Below are positions 36,518 through 45,500 of a DNA stretch of 64,000 bases, one piece after another. How positions within the stretch are numbered: the first letter of the stretch is position 1; every line of letters starts with the position of its first letter. Origin of the DNA: Heliocidaris tuberculata (Eukaryota > Echinodermata > Echinoidea > Camarodonta > Echinometridae). The notes beneath the pieces were generated by a model, which was not told the origin of the DNA, made no database searches, and worked only from the letters and a program-made list of their open reading frames with translations. Where the stretch lies: NCBI GenBank assembly GCA_025618425.1, contig CM046850.1, positions 6,979,925 through 7,043,924 of the forward strand. Direction: 5' to 3'. A program made the position numbers and the translations under genes.

Positions 36518-39500
36518 TATTATTATTATTATTATTATTATTATCATTACATTATTTCCTACGTTAGGGGGAATCCTATCAATGCAGTTTATTCTGTCAC
36601 AATAGAAATTCGACGTTACGGCAAAAATGACCGTGCGTTAAGGTGAATGATAACAATATACAGGCTGAGATAAAAGGATTCCCCCTAACGCTGGAATAGG
36701 AATTATTATTATCATTATTATTATTATCATTATTATTATTATCATCATATATATTATTATTATTGTTAGTAATATTATTATTATTATTATTATCATTATT
36801 ATCATCATCATCATCATCATCATTATAATCATTATTACTTTCAGGCATACATATAAGTGCCTAAGCCAAGCATTTGGGGATTTCTTTTGAATTTGCTTTT
36901 GTTTTAGTTTATAAACTGAACTACTAAGAAAGTTAAATGATTTTAAAAGGATTTCCATTTCAGTAAAGAAAGGCAAAAGGAATTACAAGTGATTTATTTT
37001 GTTAAGGACGGTAAAGCCTACAGTACAATGATAATAGTTGTAATTGGTTATTTGCATGTTAGCAGTAAGCCAGATCGTAATTACAATTTGCGCATGTGCA
37101 GATAAAGGTCATTTGTACCGAGTAATATTAAACAAATATACCATGACTGAGAGGCTCTAGTTGAAATTATGAATTCCGAGGTAGCAGGAATAGCACTATT
37201 TTCTGAGGGGCTACGTCCCTCAGAAAATAGTGCTATTTCTGTCACCGATGAATTCATAATTTCACTAGTGGCTCGAAACAGTGCATGATATATTTGTTTT
37301 ATATCCCTCCAATGAATCTTGAAAAAAAATCATTTTTTTTTAAACTTACCATAAATGTCACTCTAAATCTAATCCCGGTCATTATACTGTATGATTCAAT
37401 AAAGATAGTCAATCTTGTCTTCAAAAACAGTAGCCAGAAGAAGGCTATGTCCAAGTGATGCAGTCTAATGCAAGAACAATCAAAATATCCATATGGGATA
37501 GTTTCAAACCATATCCAACGCGATAAGTGAAATCAAGAGTTGAACACTTTCAGAAATGCACCAATATCAATGGAACACTAAACATTACGTACATGAACGT
37601 CAGTGTTATAGTAGTTATTTGTTGTACATTATGTGCACCACACATCCACTGTGGAAAGGGAAGATGTGTGGCGGCTCTGAGCATTCACATTGCTGGCATG
37701 AGTAACATTGCGTGTGCTAGGAGTAGGAGCAGTGACCTGGGGAGCGTTTCATCAAGCGTTTTGTCAGACATTTTTACCGACAACTGTTACAAGCAACTGA
37801 AATCCTTGCATCTGATTGGCTGAGAGCAAATTTGTCAGTAAAAATCACTGACAAAACGCTTGATGAGACGCTCCCCAGAGCTTGAGGCTGAAGCTGAGCC
37901 GAAGCCTGAGGTTGAAAGTTGGTGATGTCTTCAAGTGGATATGCGTCAGGGATATTATTGAATACACGCTCAAGCTGACTGTCTGTCATAGCTTCTCCAT
38001 CATCAACATTGTCATTGTCAACAAAATCTGCCATGCCTGAGGTGGGCGGTTGGTCAATATGGGTATTCTCGACAGTGTCAGTAGCTCCCATAGTTTGCTA
38101 TGGGAGCTGCACCCCCCCCCCCCCCCCCCCCCCCCCCCCCGCGATTATGTCGAAAATACCAATGTTCTGGCGACATCTTTGTTAGGACGGAATAGCATTT
38201 TTCAAACAATACTAAAGAGTCTCTTTTTGCGGGCTTGTTTGCTTCACTCACTCAAAATTAAGAAACTGAAAAGTGTATATTAGGGCAAGAGGGGTCGCCC
38301 CCCCCCCCCGGCGAAAATGTATGCTTATGATTGCACCCTGCGAATTTCTTTCTACCCATAACATGCATAGGTCTACTGCAAAATTCGAATTAAAAGGTTA
38401 AATCTAAGGATTTATAGACCATGCAATCTTATCTTTTCGAAAACACCTCAAGACTGCCACAGAATCGGCAAGGGAAATTATGGAGCGCCAACTGTTCCAA
38501 AGCTTCCTCATTCCCTTCATGCCCTTTTTCCCTTTCGTGCCACCTATGCACACTGAACTCATCGTGAGTCGGGAAGATATCTTCGGGAGGAGAGTGCGGG
38601 AGCAGCTAGCTGATATGTTGAGGTTGCCCAGGTCTACCCTTCAGAATCCTCTCAGGGTCACTTTTGAAGGGGAAAGGGGTATTGACGAGGGAGCACTGAG
38701 TATGGTAAGAGATTAATACTGTAAAATATTAGTATGATAAAAAATTAGAATATGGTGTTTAATTATTATGGTAAGAGATATGGATGGTAATATATTTCAC
38801 GTAGTGTGGCAAGCGATAAGTATGGTAAGAGAATGGTATAGTAAGAAATAAAAATGGTAAGATGTTAGTATGGCAAAAAAATAAGTGTGTTAAGAAATTA
38901 TTAGTGTAAGAGATAGGTATGTTGAAATTGAAGTATGTTGAAGATATTGAAGCTCCCAAGGTCTTCCCTTCAGAAACCTCTTAGGGTAACTTGAAAGAGA
39001 AAGGAGTATTTACTAGGGAGCACTGACTATGGTAAGAGATTGATATTGTAGGATATTACTATTAATTTTGTGTGAAAAAAGTAGGGCAAGCGATTAGTAT
39101 GGTAAGAAATGGATATGGTAAGATGCGGAGTATGGTAAGAAATAATATATAGTAAGAGATAGGCATGGTAAGAAATAAGTGTGTTAAGAAATTATTACGG
39201 TAAGAGATATGTATGGTAAGAGATTACATGTAGTATGGTAAGAGGTTAGTGCGGTAAGAGTTTACAATGATAAGACATTTGTATGGTAAGATATTTGAAC
39301 GTAAGAAAAGAGTATTTCAAGAACTAGTTTTGAAATAAGTATGGTAAGAAATGAGTACGGTAAGAGATAGGTATGATAAGAGATTGCACCTAGTATGGTG
39401 AGAGATATAGTTTTTTAGGACATGGTGAGAGATTTTTATGTAAGATATTAGTATGGTAAGAAATTGGCATGGTAAAGCATTTGTATGGTAAGAGATTAGT

Positions 39501-42500
39501 ATGATGAGAAATAGTATGGAAAGATATTAGTACGGTATGGTAAGAGATTAGTGGAATTGCAAGGCGCAAGGGGGCAAGGGTGATAATGTGTACTTCAATG
39601 AAAACAAATGCGTTTTATTTTCATTCACATATTACAAAGTCTATTCTCTCGTAATCTGTGTTAAATATAATATCCTGTTGGAGATTCCATTTTGATTAAT
39701 TACAGGCTCACACCTGTTTTCCCTTAAATGCATTCGAGTTTATAGCACACAAAAAAAGATCTTCCACATGAAAAAACAATGCAGTTAACGGCCCCATGAT
39801 CATTAAAGTTGAAAATTAAAATAAGGAAATATGATTAAAAAATAAAAGGGACTATTGAACAATCCAAAACAAGCATATTCTTTCTTCTCTCCCAAGTACC
39901 GCAACTATAAGTGACTTTAAGTATACTTAGTTTATACGTAAATAAGTTAAATGCAGAAAGTGTAAATGGCATTAGAATTGGAAGGGCTACAAAAAATTAT
40001 GAAAAAAATTATTGGAGATATTTAAACGACAAACGAAAAACACGATGGATTGTTTGTTTGTTTGTTGTTTTTTTTTCTTCTTCTTCTTCTTCGTTGAATG
40101 TTCGACATCGCACTGTGCATTTCAATTTCCTTTCTCAAATTTCAGGAATTTTTTCGTCTCGTATTTGACAAACTTCTGGATCCACAAAAGAACGATCTTT
40201 TCCGATATATCAACGAGCAAGATCCGAACCAGTCAAAGGTCTGGTTCAGTGAGGTAATGCATATTGCGTGATCAGTTGTCATTGGGTTTGTCAACAATTA
40301 GAACTACGAACTATATGCTGTGTAATCAGAGGACGTAACATTTTGTTTTAATTCCTTTAAAAATGGCATTCTTTCATGCATGAACAACATTTGACCAAAA
40401 GGCATTATTTTGAGCATGTTGAGGGTAATGAACATAATTCAACGTGATATTAAAACTAGCTACATTATTTTACTTAAAAATACCATTAATAGTAGACATA
40501 CCAAGTTTGGGAGTATAATTATCAAAAAGGTACACATCAGACGAAATGCAACATTTTTCTTTGATTGATAAGACTGGGTTTAGAGGTAATCATAATGCAC
40601 GTAAACTTTAATCAATCATTTATACAAAATAATATGATAATAATAATTTGAACCCAACAGGAATGTGTCGGCACTGAGACAGCTAGGATGTGTGGTCTTC
40701 TTTTAGGGCTATCGTTGTATAACCAGGCACTTGTTCCATTGCCCGCATTTCCACAACTCCTCTATGCGAAGCTGCTTGGAAAAGGGTATGCCTACCATTT
40801 TTAATTTTATTTTTAATTCAAACAAAATTTTCGGAGGGATGGGGGGGGGGGGGTACCATGATTTACAGTTGTTAGAGTTGTTAAATCTTTATATTAGAAT
40901 CGTATGATTCTAAATTTCGGAGGAATTATAATGGTCGTGAATGACTGATGATAAAACAGACAAAAATGGTGTCGGTAGAGAGGGATGTGACACCCCTTCA
41001 ACACTTTCCTGTCGGAAAATTTGGGATGTGTCAAGCCCTGTCGGAAAAACGCCCGCTCCCCCCCCCCCCCCAAAAAAAAAAAAGAAAAAGAAAAAGAAAG
41101 ATAATAATAAATAAATAAATAAATAAATAAAATAAATAAATAAATAAATAGATAAATAAATAAATACAAATAAAAAATAAATAAAAAATAAAAATGAATA
41201 AATAAATGAATAGATAAATAAATAAATACAAATAAAAAATAAATAAATAATAAAAAATGAATAAATAAATAAATTTTAAAAAATATATAAAAAATAGATA
41301 AATAAAAAAATTAACAAATGATAAAATAAAAAATAAAAATTAACTCCCTCTGTGGAAGGAGAAGCCTCGTTTGAAAATTTAGGTGCTAACTTGTCGGCTA
41401 ATTTAATCTGACGCCCCCATTCTAAATGACATGGCGACACATTTGAAAATATATGACGTAACTGTTGTTCGAACTTGCTTGTATATATCAACAAAATGAG
41501 GAAAAAATTAGTAGCATAGTTACTTTTGATTAATGACTAGCACTAAGATGATCAGTCTCATAGAAATATAGGACAAATTTGCGATTGTACCACAGCAAAC
41601 ACGCATGTTAATCTTCATTTGACGTGAAAGCTATTAATTAAGGCCCAATGATTCTTTGGCACCAAATAGACCTCAACTTCATAATCATTTCAATGATTCC
41701 TGTCAAGTTTATTAGAAATAATAATCATTTGGCAGATGATAAGATATGTTTTTCAGGTATGCCAAATTATCAAAAACACGATAAAAACTACTTTCGAAAA
41801 ATCAACTGAAGGCAATTTCAATAGCCCTGTCTATCACCTTTAGAAACGTGCGAACATTACAATGGCGTATTACGTAATCCGAACCTGATTTCTATGGGCA
41901 GTCAATAGGCCTTTGAAACTGCCCTTGAGTTTATTTTTCGAAAGTAGTTCTTATCGTGTTCAAAGAACAAACAAAGCTAGGAGCAGATATCTATTTGCCA
42001 CCACCTCATATTCGGGCAGCGAGGTGACTGAAAGTCCTAATTATTCATGTTATTTGGTAGTGATATGCCCGAAAGTGTAATTTCTGTACATTTTCAGTTT
42101 AAAAAAAAATGTGTCAAAATTTTTCCAAAAATATCAAGAAGTGGAAAGTAAGATATTCGTGCAAAAGGCGTCAGTCCCCTGCGAAAATGTACCCGTACGC
42201 CTGTGGTAATTATGGTCATATGCCTGTTTAATGGCTGACAGGGTAATTTTGAACTAGTATTTATGACCTGCCTCACAATATTATTGATCAAGATACCATT
42301 TACCTATTGTTAAAAAAAATTTCTGTATCATCATGATTACGCGTTATCATACCTCAGTAACACCCCAACACCGACTCCACACCGATTGCAAACCGACCGA
42401 TACTTCATTGTTAGTCATGTAATTTTGTTCCGTCTGTTGTCGATCTGGTGATCTCATTGGTGTGACGGAGGTATCTCGGTGATTTTGTTTGATTTTCAGT

Positions 42501-45500
42501 CCGAAGAGCGAAATGGAAGAAATTGAAGAGTTGGACAAGGACTACGCAGATCAAATGTCCAAACTACTGAGCGGGTCCGAGGAAGACGTGATGGCGATCT
42601 GCTATGGGGACGAACTAGAGTTAGACAATGGCGAAAGCGTCGAGATCACCAAGGTAAATGTGTAAGAAAAATTAGGAGTAATGTCGAAAATGATAAAAAC
42701 TGAATTCCTTTCATGAGGTGTCATTTTTTGGACGTAGGACTGCGTCACCGCTTGGCGCGGAGTTTGATGCCCCATGCGGAAATGACATTGTACAAAGAGT
42801 AAATGCAAAATAAACAGTGGAAACAATGCGCTGAATCACTCGCGTAATGAGCTAATTGTCTCCCAATGCTTTAACCAGGGAAATGTAAGTTAGTTACATT
42901 TACCTGCTTTAACGTTAGCATAGGCATGATGGGTAATGCAACGGGCAAAAAAAGACTACCATCATTTGAGCTTGTTTGAGAGGTTCCGTTCAAGTATTTT
43001 TGAAAATTTGCGACTAAAAATATTCGCTGAAAGGCCAAGTCCACACTAATCTCAAGTTGATTTGAATGAATAGAGTAAAATCAAACAAGCATAACAGTGA
43101 AAATTTCACTGAAATCGGATGTAAAATAAGAAAGTTACGGCATTTTGAAGTTTTGCATTAATTCTTCAAACAGTGACAATGGGTGAACCGATGATGTCAC
43201 GCACTCACTTTTCCTTATGTATTTTATTATATGAAATATCATATATTTCAATTTTTGGCTTCAATAATGTAAAACATGGTTTGACTCCTTACGGAACATG
43301 TAAAATGATCATTATTGTAACTTATTTTGATACAAGGGAGAAATTCTTTATTATCACGGCATCCATAAAAATTGAAATATTTAAAATTTCATATAATAAC
43401 ATACATAAGGAAAAGGGAGTGTGTGACATCATCGGTTCACTCATTTGCATACCACCCATGTTATGCATATCACTGTTTCATGAAATAATGCAAAACTTCA
43501 AAATGCCGTAACTTTCTTATTTTACATCCGATTTTAGTGAAATTTTCACTGTTATGCTTGTTTAATTTTACTCTGTTTATTCAAATCAACTTAATATTAG
43601 TGTGGACTTGGCCTTTTACATCCTCGTAATCCGGCACGCATATGTCTTTCAGTCATAGGCCATTTGCCCTTGGCGCACGAAGCGTCATTTCGGTTGCGCC
43701 ATTTCCGTTGTATCACTTGTGTCATGACCTCAGATAATCAATCCTTTGTAGATAACAGGGCATGCGCCACAGTGTTTGCGATGTTCAGTTTGCGTTCATT
43801 TTGTCTACCATGTCACTGTCACATGGCGTGTCAAATGCATTTGCTGACGCAATACGCACCACGTCTGCAAAGGGCATTACTGCATATCTGATTGGTGTTG
43901 TCTTCTTACAGACACCTTTATGTGAAGAAGAAGGTACGGCATTTCCTAGCTCCGTCGCACTTTGCTGCTTTCCAACAAGGTTTCAGCAAGCTCTGGGAAA
44001 CCGACATTTTGAATTTCTTTAGACCCGTCGAGCTGGAATCCCTTGTCATTGGCGAGGAATGTTTCGATTGGATCGCCCTCGAGAAGGTAGGCTACACCTG
44101 TATTCAGAACAAGATGACCAACCGTACACTTTCAGCAGTTTAAAATTTGGAGGTTTGACATCCACCTTAATTCCTCCTAGGGGAAGGGGGAGACATGGCA
44201 GAATATTTGCACTACCAATCAATTTATATAAAATACTTATTTAGTTGTGATAATGAAGCGAAATTAGACATCAAACCTTTTGAGTTTGATGCTATCATGT
44301 GTTTTTTTTTTTTTTTTTTTTTTTTTTTTAGTTTTGAGTCATGCCTGTGTGCCAATATTTCTCTTTCACGTTGTTTTTAAATATCTGACATGTCTAAGTG
44401 GAATTTCAAATCGAGCCTGTCGCTCTAACCTGTCTGAGGTCAAGCTGCTGCTCGATAAATAGGCGCATAGACCCTAAGCTTCCTTTGATTTTTCACGCAT
44501 AGGCCTAGTCATGCTAGTGGTGTCAAGTTCGAAATTACTGCCCTCGTGAAATTGCAAATAAATTGAAAAAACAAGAATATATGGATGACAAATTATGAAC
44601 CAAGTGTTTACCTTTATCTGACTGGGCATTAATTGTATTCATTAATTTGATTCTTACAAGTTTAAATCCTTTAAAAAAATGTTTGAAAATTGATAATTTA
44701 ACAATGACGTATTTTGCTAGGCATTGATGTTTTTACAGCAGTAAGCCTAATATAATACTTTATTGTAATCGTCTCCAGTCTACACGGTATATAGGACCTT
44801 ACACAGAATCACATCCAACCATCAAGATGTTCTGGGAGGTCTTTCACGCCCTGGACGATGACATGAAAAAAAAGTTTCTACGTAAGTGGGAAAAAATGTG
44901 CAAAATCTTGATTTTTGCAACATTTTCAGTAGTGACATAAAGCATCGTCAACCCCCCTATCAGTTCCTGTTCAAAAATTAGGCAGTCAGACCCAACTCCG
45001 GAAAACCGAGCACAAGTATATACTCCGAAAACGGCGTATAGAGCTAGATGAATATAGAGCCCTCATCGTTCACTGCGAGGCAATGTGTACAAAAGGCATG
45101 GGGGAAATCGTGCAATGTCGACCTGCTGTTGATAATATATTTTTCAAAAATAATGCTGCGGATATATTTATTTCAAATGTTTGCCATTTGAAAGTCATTT
45201 CATATGACGAATCATTCAAGGATTTTGAAGATAATTGACATGCAGCATTATTTTTAAGAATATGTATATCACTGGCGGGTTGACTTTGAAAGATTTTCCC
45301 CATGCCTTTTGTACACCCTGTCTCGCACTGAACGATGAGGGCTCTATATTCATACGCCGTTTTCGGAGTATATACCTGTGCTCGGTTTTCCGAAGTTGGG
45401 TCTGACTGTTAGGGGCTTGATTATTTTTTTCTCTCTCACTTTGCCCTCCTCCTCGCCCTTCCTTCCTCCGCCATCTTATCAGCCCCTATTTTCTATATTT

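Noticed and set aside
36330..36845. Asn/Asp/Ile-rich frames in ATT repeats
   Set aside because: Microsatellite translation; no conserved sequence.
43173..43511. Open frame of 112 residues
   Set aside because: It lies wholly inside the 585-bp palindromic MITE and has no protein-like motif.
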